This document shows, in pieces, positions 8,163 to 15,935 of a DNA stretch of 39,125 nt. The stretch spans positions 1 to 39,125 of the forward strand of contig JAGXAZ010000003.1 of assembly GCA_018971365.1 (NCBI GenBank), in the 5' to 3' direction. Positions within the stretch are counted from its first letter, which is position 1, and every line of letters starts with the position of its first letter. The DNA is from Gammaproteobacteria bacterium (lineage in GTDB: Bacteria; Pseudomonadota; Gammaproteobacteria; Natronospirales; REEB76). The notes beneath the pieces are model-generated. The model did no database searches, had not been told where the DNA came from, and saw only the letters and a list, made by a program, of their open reading frames with translations. The position numbers and the translations under genes are program-made.

Positions 8163-9596
8163 ATGGCGCATCACCCGCCTCTGTTCCTCGCGTTGGACCA
8201 GGGCGGCCACGCGAGTCGCGCACTGGTGTTCAACGCCCGGGGCAGACTCGTGGCTGCGGCGGAAAGGCGCATTGCCACCCGGCATCCCGCCGCCAACCGC
8301 GTGGAACATGATCCCGCGGCACTGCTGGCCTCACTGCGCCAGGCCTGCCAAGGCGTGGTGCGGCAACTCGGCCCGCGTGTGGCGGATATTCACCGCGCGG
8401 CGTTGGCAACGCAGCGTTCCACCATTGTCTGCTGGAACCGGGACACCGGCCATGCGCTGTCACCGGTAATTTCCTGGCAGGACCGACGCGCGGCACGCTA
8501 CATTCAATTGCTGGCGCCGCATGCCGCACGCGTGCATCGCGTCACCGGACTGGTGCTGTCCGCGCATTACGGTGCCAGCAAAATCCGCTGGTGCCTGAAA
8601 TCACTGCCCGCCGTAAAGCGCGCCCGGCAACAGCAGTGTCTGGCGGCCGGACCGCTCGCAAGCTTCATCTTGGCAAACATGCTGACAGAGAAACCGCTGC
8701 TGACCGATCCGGTGAATGCCTCGCGGACCCTGCTATGGGATTACCGCTCGCGCACCTGGTCACCGGAGCTGCTGTCGCTCTTCGGCATCGGCGCAGAAAT
8801 CCTGCCTCGCTGTGTACCCAATGAGCACGCTTTTGGTCATGTGCGGCTGGCAAACCGAAATATTCCGCTCACTGTGGTCACCGGCGACCAGCCGGCCGCG
8901 CTGTTCGCACAGGGTCCGCCCCGTACCGACAGCATTTACATCAACCTCGGCACCGGCGCGTTCATCCAGCGGCTGCATGGCCGCCAGCCGCCGCGGGTGG
9001 CCGGGCTGCTCGGCAGCGTGCTTTGGCAGGATTCAGAGCGCGCTTTGTATGTACTAGAGGGCACGGTCAACGGTGCGGCGAGCGCACTCGCCTGGCTGCG
9101 CCGGCAGTTGGGAATTTCCGAACAGCTCATGCTCAAGAACATGCCCGGCTGGCTGGATTCCGAATCCGGCGTGCCGCTGTTTCTGAATGGCGTATCGGGA
9201 CTGGGTTCGCCTTACTGGCAAGCCGATTTTCGTTCACGCTTTATCGGCCGCGCGGATTGTGGCAAGAAATTTCTTGCGGTCATTGAAAGCATCGCGTTTC
9301 TGCTGTGCACGAATCTTGAAAGGATGCGTGCACGGCAGGCGCCCCTGCGGCGCATCGTCGCAACGGGCGGGCTGGCGAGTCGGCAAGAACTATGTCAACG
9401 TCTGGCCGACCTCAGCGGGTTACCGGTCATCAGGCCTGAGGAACGCGAAGCCACGGCGCGCGGCCTGGCCGTGCTGCTTGGCATGCCCGGCGTCGTCGAA
9501 GCCGGCCACAGCGTGTGGCAACCGAATAAAAATCGCCCTCTGCAGCAACGCTACGCAAGGTGGCAAGTCGAAATGCGCCGCGCGCTGGACCGGTAA
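8163..9596 (+). CDS. FGGY-family carbohydrate kinase, glycerol kinase-like but divergent
   Basis: This 477-aa protein has the two-domain FGGY/actin-fold ATPase layout and is closest in motif order to GlpK. Near the N-terminus it has LDQGGHASRALVF where GlpK has DQGTTSSR. Conserved features are VEHDP, ISWQDRRAARY, TGDQPAALFAQ (catalytic Asp), NLGTGAFI and ATGGLASR. The residues after the conserved Arg (TQRSTI) replace the GlpK glycerol-binding Glu with Ser, so glycerol may not be the substrate. It starts 9 nt after the GlpD-like stop, giving a three-gene run that would link glycerophosphodiester breakdown to central metabolism. It is the last gene before a change in gene type. Confidence 0.8.
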   Translation: MAHHPPLFLALDQGGHASRALVFNARGRLVAAAERRIATRHPAANRVEHDPAALLASLRQACQGVVRQLGPRVADIHRAALATQRSTIVCWNRDTGHALSPVISWQDRRAARYIQLLAPHAARVHRVTGLVLSAHYGASKIRWCLKSLPAVKRARQQQCLAAGPLASFILANMLTEKPLLTDPVNASRTLLWDYRSRTWSPELLSLFGIGAEILPRCVPNEHAFGHVRLANRNIPLTVVTGDQPAALFAQGPPRTDSIYINLGTGAFIQRLHGRQPPRVAGLLGSVLWQDSERALYVLEGTVNGAASALAWLRRQLGISEQLMLKNMPGWLDSESGVPLFLNGVSGLGSPYWQADFRSRFIGRADCGKKFLAVIESIAFLLCTNLERMRARQAPLRRIVATGGLASRQELCQRLADLSGLPVIRPEEREATARGLAVLLGMPGVVEAGHSVWQPNKNRPLQQRYARWQVEMRRALDR

Positions 9597-9693
9597 TTAA
9601 TCGCGTCGGGCGCGTTGCACACGCGCAAGGAGCAAGGTGCATCCTGCATTCTGCTGACGCAAAATGGCACCACGGCTGATGGAGGATTTTCGC

Positions 9694-10010
9694 ATGCGCA
9701 CGTTTACGATTGCCTTCGCTGTCATACTCGCCGGCCCGCTTCTGGCGCTGGTGCAACCCGTGGCACAGGCGGCCGAAAAAACGCCCGCGTACGTGACCGC
9801 CGCCATGAACGATCCCGCGCGCTCCGCCGACCGCGCCAACGACGGACGCCGGAAGATGGCGGCGGTGCTGGTTTTCAGCGAGGTCAAACCCGGTACGCGA
9901 GTGATGCCCTGCTCAACGCCAAGGATCCGCTGAATATCCCGGTGTTCGACGCGTCCATCCGCGGGCACACCAGCCAGTTCATCTACAGCTTCCGCAAACC
10001 CGCGCACTAA
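9694..10010 (+). pseudogene. remnant of a class I SAM-dependent methyltransferase with an internal deletion
   Basis: The start is well formed: GGAGGA at 9681-9686 and ATG 9694, then a signal peptide ending near AQAAEK. The reading frame continues YVTAAMNDPARSADRAND...VFSEVKPGTRV and stops out of context at 9933. From about 9900 another frame carries ALLNAKDPLNIPVFDASIRG and ends with SQFIYSFRKP at 10010. These two parts resemble the extreme N- and C-termini of exported 'predicted methyltransferases' of about 270 aa common in gammaproteobacteria. The central SAM-binding core is absent, consistent with a deletion of some 500 bp or more that also shifted the frame. Family recognition is from memory. 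Confidence 0.6.
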
Positions 10011-10093
10011 GCGCGGATCGCGGCGTGTAGCGCCGGTAACAGCTCCCGCTTACCCGGTCGCACCGGCGATCAAACGAAGCTTGCCGCCAACGA

Positions 10094-10906
10094 TCAGTCG
10101 TTGATGCTGACCCATTGTGGCGGCAAACTGGGATGCCAGCTGTCAAATCCGCGCGAATCCCAGGTGCCGCCGGAAAATGCCTGGCCGCCGACCACCAACC
10201 GAATGGTGTAATCCCCAGCGCCGTTGATCCGGGCAAGCTCCATGGGATTGAACAGCAGGGTGAAATCACCCTTGGCATTCGTGGTCACAGTGCATTCCAG
10301 ATGCAAAGGCGCGTAGGTGTTCTTGAAAGCCACGGCCAGCGTACCCGTACTGCCATTGATGGTAAGCTCCGCGCTGGTCACCATGAATCCGGTATTCTGT
10401 CCGCGCAAGGTGTGTTGCCCGGGGTACGGCACAAGCTTCCAGGTCTGCGGAAGAGCCAATGGCCCTTTCGCGGCCGGCGCCACCGTGGTGTCTACGGTGC
10501 CGCCGACGATGGGCTCGGCCACGGCTGTGGCCGCATCCACCGGTGTCGGCAAAGTCGTGAGCGCGCTTTGCAGCACCCGGTAGCCGTCACCCACCGCGCC
10601 GAAATCCACCTGCTTGCCGGCGATGTTCAAGCTCTTGAACGTCGGCTCATTCTGCATGACCATGCACACCGGGGTCCACGCCTTGCTCGAATCGAGCGTC
10701 ACGACGCGCACGTTGCAAACCAGACCATTCACGTCAATATTGGCCGCCACGATGCGTGTCTGCTGGAAAAGCGGCGGCAGCTCGGCAGCCAGGGTAAAGG
10801 TTTGCTGTCCGGTTGAAGATCCCGAAGGCGCGCATGCGCTCAGGGCGCCGAGAATTCCGATCCCCGTGGTCAGCACAACCCAACGATATATATACGATTT
10901 CGGCAT
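10094..10906 (-). CDS. orphan outer-membrane lipoprotein of unknown function
   Basis: This 270-aa protein has a lipoprotein signal peptide: a positive N-terminus, a hydrophobic core and lipobox LSAC with Cys25. The residue after Cys is Ala, not Asp, which favours outer-membrane sorting. The mature part is rich in beta-forming segments, has four further Cys residues, and has a low-complexity Ala/Thr/Val/Pro region around residues 115-150. I do not recognise a family. The C-terminal half (GYRVL, then HTLRGQNTGFMV and LECTVTTNAKGDF) reads like an immunoglobulin-like or surface domain. It stands alone on the minus strand, with GAGGG upstream of ATG 10906 as a plausible ribosome-binding site. Confidence 0.7.
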   Translation of the reverse strand: MPKSYIYRWVVLTTGIGILGALSACAPSGSSTGQQTFTLAAELPPLFQQTRIVAANIDVNGLVCNVRVVTLDSSKAWTPVCMVMQNEPTFKSLNIAGKQVDFGAVGDGYRVLQSALTTLPTPVDAATAVAEPIVGGTVDTTVAPAAKGPLALPQTWKLVPYPGQHTLRGQNTGFMVTSAELTINGSTGTLAVAFKNTYAPLHLECTVTTNAKGDFTLLFNPMELARINGAGDYTIRLVVGGQAFSGGTWDSRGFDSWHPSLPPQWVSIND

Positions 10907-11323
10907 ACCTCAACCCTCATCTGAGCCAGGGTGTGATTGGGCTCCTCACGCGGGCGAAATCATAACGACTCGATGGCCAAGATGCACCTGAAAATGCTGA
11001 GAAAAAACCCGAAGTGCCGGCGCTTGCCGCCAGCGCGGGCGCGCAATTGCAGCGCCCGCTGGTGGTCGCAACTGGAACCCAGGTGCTACAACGCCGGCGA
11101 TCGCCCTGCGCGGCCGTGGCGTACAACGTGCACGAACGCCGCCACCGCACCATCCCGGCACGCGGCGAGCGGATGCCGTACCGTCCGCAAGCATGTATCG
11201 CGGATGACACACCTCAGGTCGTGCATCCTGGTACGCCGGGCGCACGACTCTGCCGCCACTTGAATTGTGGCAGTCAATGGCGTCAATCTAGCGAATATCC
11301 GCTTGCATTATTGAGGTGCGCCC
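10907..11323. other. intergenic region between the lipoprotein and BON genes
   Basis: This 417-bp stretch lies between divergent genes. Short open frames on both strands are Arg/Cys/Pro-rich, as expected of out-of-frame GC-rich DNA, and none has a ribosome-binding site with a plausible product. GAGGTG at about 11312-11317 serves the BON gene. I saw no RNA gene or repeat. Confidence 0.5.
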
Positions 11324-12022
11324 ATGACCACAGCGAAAGAAGATATGGTCAACGCCGTGCTCGCGGCCCTGGCAGTGGACCATGACATCAATCTGCACGC
11401 CTACCCGATTCGTGTCCGGTTTGACGGGGCACTGCGGCTGGAAGGCCAGGTGGAAAACATCGTTGCCAAACGCAAGGCCAGGCGAATCGCGCTGCAGATC
11501 TCGGCCCTGTCCGGCATTGAAGATCATCTGCGGCTGTATCCCAGCGAGCATCGCGACGGCAAGGCATTGCAGGATGCCATTGTCGAGGCACTGGCCATGG
11601 AACCTGCATTCCGCGACATCCGCGTTTATGCCAGTCCCGCGGCGCCCGCGGATGTGCAATGGATTGCAGTGGGCGTGGAAGCCGGTGACGTCCAACTGCA
11701 CGGCCAGGTCGGCAGCCTGTCGCACCGGCGTCTGGCGGAAGTCATCGCCTGGTGGGTGCCCGGCAGCTGCAACATACACAATCACCTGCGCGTGCAGCCC
11801 GCGGAAGCCGACACCGACGATGAGATTTCCGATGCCATTCGTCTGGTGCTGGAGAAGGACCCGCTGCTACACGCGGAAAACATCCGCGCCGCAACCGCAC
11901 AGCGCACGGTCACGCTGCACGGCTACGTGCACGACGAGCATCAGCGCCGCATGGCCGTGTACGACTGCTGGTATGTGCCCGGAGTGCACGCCGTCCACGA
12001 TCAGCTGCGTGTACTGCAATAA
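11324..12022 (+). CDS. protein with three BON-like domains
   Basis: This 232-aa protein has three tandem units of about 70 residues, near 5-75, 80-152 and 160-232. Each has the BON pattern: a helix with DxxI/AxxxL, a strand with the G-x-V-x-L-x-G-x-V motif (LRLEGQVENI, VQLHGQVGSL, VTLHGYVHDE), a helix beginning with Arg-Arg/Lys-Ala, then PGV or PGSxxIHxxLRV. BON domains occur in OsmY and related envelope-stress proteins and bind phospholipid or ligands. Unlike OsmY this one has no signal peptide, so it should be cytoplasmic. The next gene is 54 nt downstream on the same strand. Confidence 0.8.
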   Translation: MTTAKEDMVNAVLAALAVDHDINLHAYPIRVRFDGALRLEGQVENIVAKRKARRIALQISALSGIEDHLRLYPSEHRDGKALQDAIVEALAMEPAFRDIRVYASPAAPADVQWIAVGVEAGDVQLHGQVGSLSHRRLAEVIAWWVPGSCNIHNHLRVQPAEADTDDEISDAIRLVLEKDPLLHAENIRAATAQRTVTLHGYVHDEHQRRMAVYDCWYVPGVHAVHDQLRVLQ

Positions 12023-12076
12023 TCCCGTGACGACGATCAATGACCTGCGGCGCCCGCCGCCGCACGTGCGCTGCCG

Positions 12077-13297
12077 ATGAAAATTTTCATCGGCGTGGTG
12101 TATAGCCTGCTGCCGGAAATCGTGCTGTTGATTGCGGCGGCCTTGGTCAGCCATTTCATCGGTAAATTTCCTCCCGGCGGCATTCTCGCGCTCGAGCTCG
12201 TGACGCTCTGCATCCTGCTCGTCGCGCTCGCGCTGAGTATCCAGTTCAACCGGCGGCGCATTTTTTTTGCGGTGTTGTCCCTGCTCGTGGCCTGCGCTGG
12301 TCTGCTGTTGGCAGCCGGTATGCATGACGGCTTGCGCCGCCAGATTCTTTCCGGCGGGCTGTGCCTGCTGCTGCCCCTCAACCTGGTGTGGATGCAGGCG
12401 CTCGCGGAACGCGGGGTTTTCACGCGCCGTGGCTCATGGCCGTTTGGCTTGCTGATCGTGGAGATTCTGTTCGTGGCGGCCTGCGTCGGGATCGGTGCGC
12501 GCGCAATTGCCGCAGCGCTGTACGTGGAATTCATGCGCTGGCCGGTGCTCGCGGCCACCGGCATCAGTCAGCCCGGACTGCTGTTGCTGGCACTCGGCCT
12601 GCTGTGGCTCAACGACCGTCTGATACGCCGTCACAGCCCGGAACTCGCGGCCTTCTTTTTCTCGCTGGTGGCTGCAGCCGCCGTGTTGCACACGCAGGCA
12701 CCGGGGGTGATGGTCGCATTCGCCGCCGCGGCGGGTATCGCGTTTGGTTTCGCGATTGTGCTTGAATCCTGGAGCATGGCCTATGAGGATGAACTTACGG
12801 GCCTGCCGGGACGGCGCGCACTCGAGGAACAATTGCGGCAACTCGGGAATCGTTACGTCATCGCCATGCTGGACGTGGATCACTTCAAGCGTTTCAATGA
12901 CTCCTACGGTCACGCCGTCGGTGACCAGGTGCTGCGGCTCGTCGCATCGCGCCTGCAGAATGCCGGTGGCGGCGGCAAAGCCTTCCGCTACGGCGGCGAA
13001 GAATTCACCCTGGTGTTTCCCGGCCGCACTCTCGATGAAGCCGGTGCCGCGCTGGAAGCTTTGCGCGCCGACCTTGCGACGTCGGGATTCAGCCCGCGAC
13101 GCCAAGAGCGCAGAAACGCCACTGCCCAGGCCGCACCTGCCGACATCGCGGCGGTGCTGCGCATTACCGTGAGCATCGGCGCGGCGGACTGCGACAACCC
13201 GCACCGAGATCCGTGGAAGGTGTTGATGACCGCGGACCGGGCGCTGTACAAGGCCAAGCAGACCGGCCGCAATCAGGTCTGCCTCGAGCCGGCATAG
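12077..13297 (+). CDS. membrane-bound diguanylate cyclase (GGDEF)
   Basis: This 406-aa protein has about seven predicted helices in residues 8-228, followed by a GGDEF domain (about 235-406). The active-site motif is GGEEF (306-310), a fully active variant in the family. The metal-binding Asp is in LDVDHFKRFND (264-274) and DELTGLPGRRAL opens the domain. The RxxD inhibitory site normally five residues before GGEEF is absent (the stretch reads AGGGGKAF), so product inhibition is not expected. It makes c-di-GMP from two GTP at the inner membrane. The membrane sensor part matches no family I recognise. Spacing to the next gene is 7 nt, suggesting an operon. Confidence 0.9.
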   Translation: MKIFIGVVYSLLPEIVLLIAAALVSHFIGKFPPGGILALELVTLCILLVALALSIQFNRRRIFFAVLSLLVACAGLLLAAGMHDGLRRQILSGGLCLLLPLNLVWMQALAERGVFTRRGSWPFGLLIVEILFVAACVGIGARAIAAALYVEFMRWPVLAATGISQPGLLLLALGLLWLNDRLIRRHSPELAAFFFSLVAAAAVLHTQAPGVMVAFAAAAGIAFGFAIVLESWSMAYEDELTGLPGRRALEEQLRQLGNRYVIAMLDVDHFKRFNDSYGHAVGDQVLRLVASRLQNAGGGGKAFRYGGEEFTLVFPGRTLDEAGAALEALRADLATSGFSPRRQERRNATAQAAPADIAAVLRITVSIGAADCDNPHRDPWKVLMTADRALYKAKQTGRNQVCLEPA

Positions 13298-13304
13298 GGC
13301 GCGC

Positions 13305-13718
13305 ATGTACCTGGATGTCAGCACGCTGCTGGGACTGCTGGTGCTCGCGGCACTGGCCGCTCTCGGCTGGTTCTGGAGTGACAGCCTGCGCGCCCGCGAA
13401 AGCATGACCGCGGCCTGCACGCGCATCTGCCAGGACATGCACCTGCAGTTCCTGGATGAAACCGTGGCGCTGGCAAGGCTGCGCCTGGCACGCGCCCCCG
13501 GTGGCAACCTGACTTGGCGGCGGCTGTACGTGTTCGAATTCAGCGAGTCCGGAGCCGATCGCTGGAAAGGCCGCGCCCAGCTCATCGGCCGGCGGGTGGA
13601 ATCGGTGCAGCTCGACAACCCGCAAGGCATTACTATCCTGGGCGGCGTGCGTCCGGCCTCCTCCCTGATCGTCAAGGACAGTGACGACCCGAATGCCGAA
13701 CACCATCGGCGGCAATAG
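13305..13718 (+). CDS. DUF3301 family protein
   Basis: This 137-aa protein has an N-terminal membrane anchor (residues 8-25) and the DUF3301 hallmarks: FWSDSLRARE, the CxxxxLQFLDETVALARLRLAR segment, and a beta-rich tail (RRLYVFEFSESG..., RRVESVQLDNP). The family is found in gammaproteobacteria and has no known function. It follows the diguanylate cyclase by 7 nt and is probably co-transcribed with it. Confidence 0.8.
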   Translation: MYLDVSTLLGLLVLAALAALGWFWSDSLRARESMTAACTRICQDMHLQFLDETVALARLRLARAPGGNLTWRRLYVFEFSESGADRWKGRAQLIGRRVESVQLDNPQGITILGGVRPASSLIVKDSDDPNAEHHRRQ

Positions 13719-13806
13719 CGGCCCGGTTGTTCCAGTGCGCCGGGTCGTCTAATATCCGCCATCCTTTCCAGCACGCCGTTCGCTACACCCACACTGGAGT
13801 ATCCAC

Positions 13807-15447
13807 ATGGCCGGACCGACCAAACTCAGACGTGACGCCGGTGTAATCGGGCTCTTGTATGCCAGCCTGGGCGCCATGATCGGCTCCGGCTGGTTGTTCG
13901 GACCGCTACATGCCGCGCTGCAGGCCGGAGTCTGGAGCGGATTCTCCTGGGTAATTGGCGCGATCGCCGTACTTTTTCTGGCGTTTGTGTTTGCTGAACT
14001 CTCCACCATGTTCCCCAACTCCGGAGCGCTGGTGCACATGACGCACGCCAGCCACGGCGACCTGGTGGGCAAGGTCTGGACCTGGATTCTGTTCCTCGCC
14101 TTCGTGTCGGTGCCGCCGGTGGAAGTCACCTCGGTAGTCACCTACGCCAACAATTACATCCCCGGGCTGATTGTCCCGACCACCGGCATCCTGACCCATT
14201 TCGGCACCGTAATCTCGATTATCCTGCTGGCGTTCGTGGTGATACTCAATTTTCTCGCGATCCGCATCGTGGTGGCCATCAACAGCGTGACCACCTGGTG
14301 GAAAGTGCTGATCCCGCTCGCGACCATTGGCATTCTCATGGCCTATTCCTTTCACCCCGGCAACCTGACGGCCCACGCCGCCAGTACACCGATCAGCGGC
14401 ATTTTCACGGCTGTGGCCACCGCCGGCATTATTTTCAGTTTTCTCGGCTTCCAGCAGGCCATCGCGCTCGCAGGCGAAACCCGCAATCCCGGCCGGTATA
14501 TTCCGATCGCATTGATTGGCTCGGTCATCATCTCGATGCTGATCTACATCGGCCTGCAACTGTCGTTCATCATTGCGCTCAAGCCCACGGACATTGCCGG
14601 CGGCTGGGAGCATCTGCAGTTCAGCGGCATGTTCGGGCCGCTGGCAGCCATCGCCGTGGCGGTGGGCGCATTCTGGTGGGCGGTGATTCTCTACATCGAT
14701 GCCTTCGTCTCGCCCATGGGCACCGCATTCATCTATGTAACTGCCAGCCCTCGCATCATCATGGCGGCCGGCGAAATGGGCAACGCGCCCAAACAGGTGA
14801 TCAAACTCAACCAGCAGGGCGTACCTTGGATCGGGCTGATCGTCACCTGGATCGTGGGCGTGATTTTCTTCTTCCCGTTCCCGTCCTGGCAAAAACTGGT
14901 GGCCGCGGTGTCGCTGATTACGGTGCTGTCTTACTGCATCGGCCCGATCATCCTGCTGCACCTGCGCCGCACGCTGCCGGCTTTCCAGCGCCCGTTCCGC
15001 CTGCACGGGGCCACCGTAGTCTCGACCATAGCCTTCATCTTTTCCAACTGGATCATCTACTGGACCGGATATGAGACGGTGAAAATCCTCTTCAGTCTGG
15101 TGGCTGTGTACGTCATCGTTTACCTCATCTGGTACTTCATCAAACGCCGGCCCCTGGCGCAGCTCGGCTGGCAACAGGCCTGGTGGCTGCTGCCGTATTT
15201 CATCGGCATGTGGCTGATCAGCTGGTTCGGCCCGGGCGGCGACATGGGCGGCATCGGCCTGTTCGGCTTCTTTACCGGCATGTGGATTCTGGTGATCTTC
15301 AGCCTCATTATCCTGTGGCTCGCGGTAATCAGCGGACAGGGTGCGGAAGCCGCACAGCGTGTTGCCGACCAGATCAAGGACCTGGGGTCGCGCGGCATGG
15401 AGACGAAAAAAGGCGCGGCCCGCGGCACCGAGGAAATGATTTTATAG
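13807..15447 (+). CDS. APC-superfamily amino acid permease
   Basis: This 546-aa inner-membrane transporter has 12 or more hydrophobic segments. The N-terminal GLLYASLGAMIGSGWLFGP is the APC helix-1 signature, with the unwound Gly-Ser-Gly substrate site. SFLGFQQAIALAGETRNPGR corresponds to helix 6 and the following loop of amino acid/polyamine/organocation permeases. The C-terminal tail (about 45 residues) is hydrophilic and charged. The substrate cannot be fixed from sequence; amino acid-proton symport is usual. CTGGAG about 10 nt upstream of ATG 13807 is a fair ribosome-binding site. A hairpin follows the stop codon. Confidence 0.87.
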   Translation: MAGPTKLRRDAGVIGLLYASLGAMIGSGWLFGPLHAALQAGVWSGFSWVIGAIAVLFLAFVFAELSTMFPNSGALVHMTHASHGDLVGKVWTWILFLAFVSVPPVEVTSVVTYANNYIPGLIVPTTGILTHFGTVISIILLAFVVILNFLAIRIVVAINSVTTWWKVLIPLATIGILMAYSFHPGNLTAHAASTPISGIFTAVATAGIIFSFLGFQQAIALAGETRNPGRYIPIALIGSVIISMLIYIGLQLSFIIALKPTDIAGGWEHLQFSGMFGPLAAIAVAVGAFWWAVILYIDAFVSPMGTAFIYVTASPRIIMAAGEMGNAPKQVIKLNQQGVPWIGLIVTWIVGVIFFFPFPSWQKLVAAVSLITVLSYCIGPIILLHLRRTLPAFQRPFRLHGATVVSTIAFIFSNWIIYWTGYETVKILFSLVAVYVIVYLIWYFIKRRPLAQLGWQQAWWLLPYFIGMWLISWFGPGGDMGGIGLFGFFTGMWILVIFSLIILWLAVISGQGAEAAQRVADQIKDLGSRGMETKKGAARGTEEMIL

Positions 15448-15472
15448 GCGGCGTGCCCGCGCACAACGCAAT

Positions 15473-15495
15473 GATGCCGGCCGCGCACCGGCATC
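15473..15495 (+). terminator. hairpin between convergent permease and arfB genes
   Basis: GATGCCGG (15473-15480) pairs perfectly with CCGGCATC (15488-15495) around seven nt. The downstream side is pyrimidine-rich but lacks a true T-run. Its place between converging genes suggests a terminator. Confidence 0.5.
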
Positions 15496-15504
15496 GCTTC
15501 TGCT

Positions 15505-15903
15505 TCAATCGGCCGGCGGCGAACGCCGCAGCCGCTTTTTGTCGCCTTGCCGGTGCTTGTGCTCTAGCCGCCGCTTTCGCGACGCGTGCGTGGGTTGGCT
15601 GCGCCGCCGCGCTTTGGGAATTTCCGCGGCCTGCCGGATCAGCGCCTGCAGGCGCTCCAGGGCATCCGAGCGGTTGCGTTCCTGCGAGCGGAAGCGCTGT
15701 GCAAACAGGCTGAGCTCACCCGCGGAGTTTACCCGGCGACCTGCAAGCTTGAGCAGGCGCTCGCGCACCGGCTCCGGCAATGCCCGGCTGCGCACGACAT
15801 TGAAACGCAGTTCAACCGCGGTCGCGACCTTGTTGACGTTTTGCCCCCCCGGTCCGGATGCACGCACAAAGCGGAAATCCAGTTCCGCATCCGGCAGCCG
15901 CAC
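15505..15903 (-). CDS. arfB: ArfB/YaeJ-type ribosome rescue peptidyl-tRNA hydrolase
   Basis: This 132-aa protein carries the class I release-factor catalytic motif GGQ (SGPGGQNVNKVATAVELRF, 16-34) and a basic C-terminal tail (KRRLEHKHRQGDKKRLRR) that enters the empty mRNA channel of stalled ribosomes. It lacks the codon-recognition domains of RF1/RF2, as expected for ArfB. It hydrolyses peptidyl-tRNA on ribosomes lacking a stop codon. GTG 15903 is the first standard start. However, the frame is open further upstream and encodes LLEIAHGV, which resembles the family N-terminus, so translation may begin at CTG 15924. Either start lies 12-32 nt after the HD-GYP stop codon, with no clear ribosome-binding site. 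Confidence 0.88.
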   Translation of the reverse strand: MRLPDAELDFRFVRASGPGGQNVNKVATAVELRFNVVRSRALPEPVRERLLKLAGRRVNSAGELSLFAQRFRSQERNRSDALERLQALIRQAAEIPKARRRSQPTHASRKRRLEHKHRQGDKKRLRRSPPAD

Positions 15904-15935
15904 GCCATGCGCAATCTCTAGCAGGCGCCCGCGCG

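Noticed and set aside
10937..11263. 108-codon plus-strand frame in the lipoprotein/BON intergenic region
   Set aside because: Its Arg/Cys/Ala-rich sequence has no motif, and its start falls in the likely promoter of the divergent lipoprotein.
12434..13792. 452-codon minus-strand open frame across the diguanylate cyclase and DUF3301 genes
   Set aside because: It is antisense to two well-supported genes, with no recognisable domain or ribosome-binding site.
13906..15174. 422-codon minus-strand open frame opposite the APC permease
   Set aside because: Its Asp/His/Arg-rich composition mirrors a hydrophobic membrane protein read in reverse; the permease itself is clearly real.
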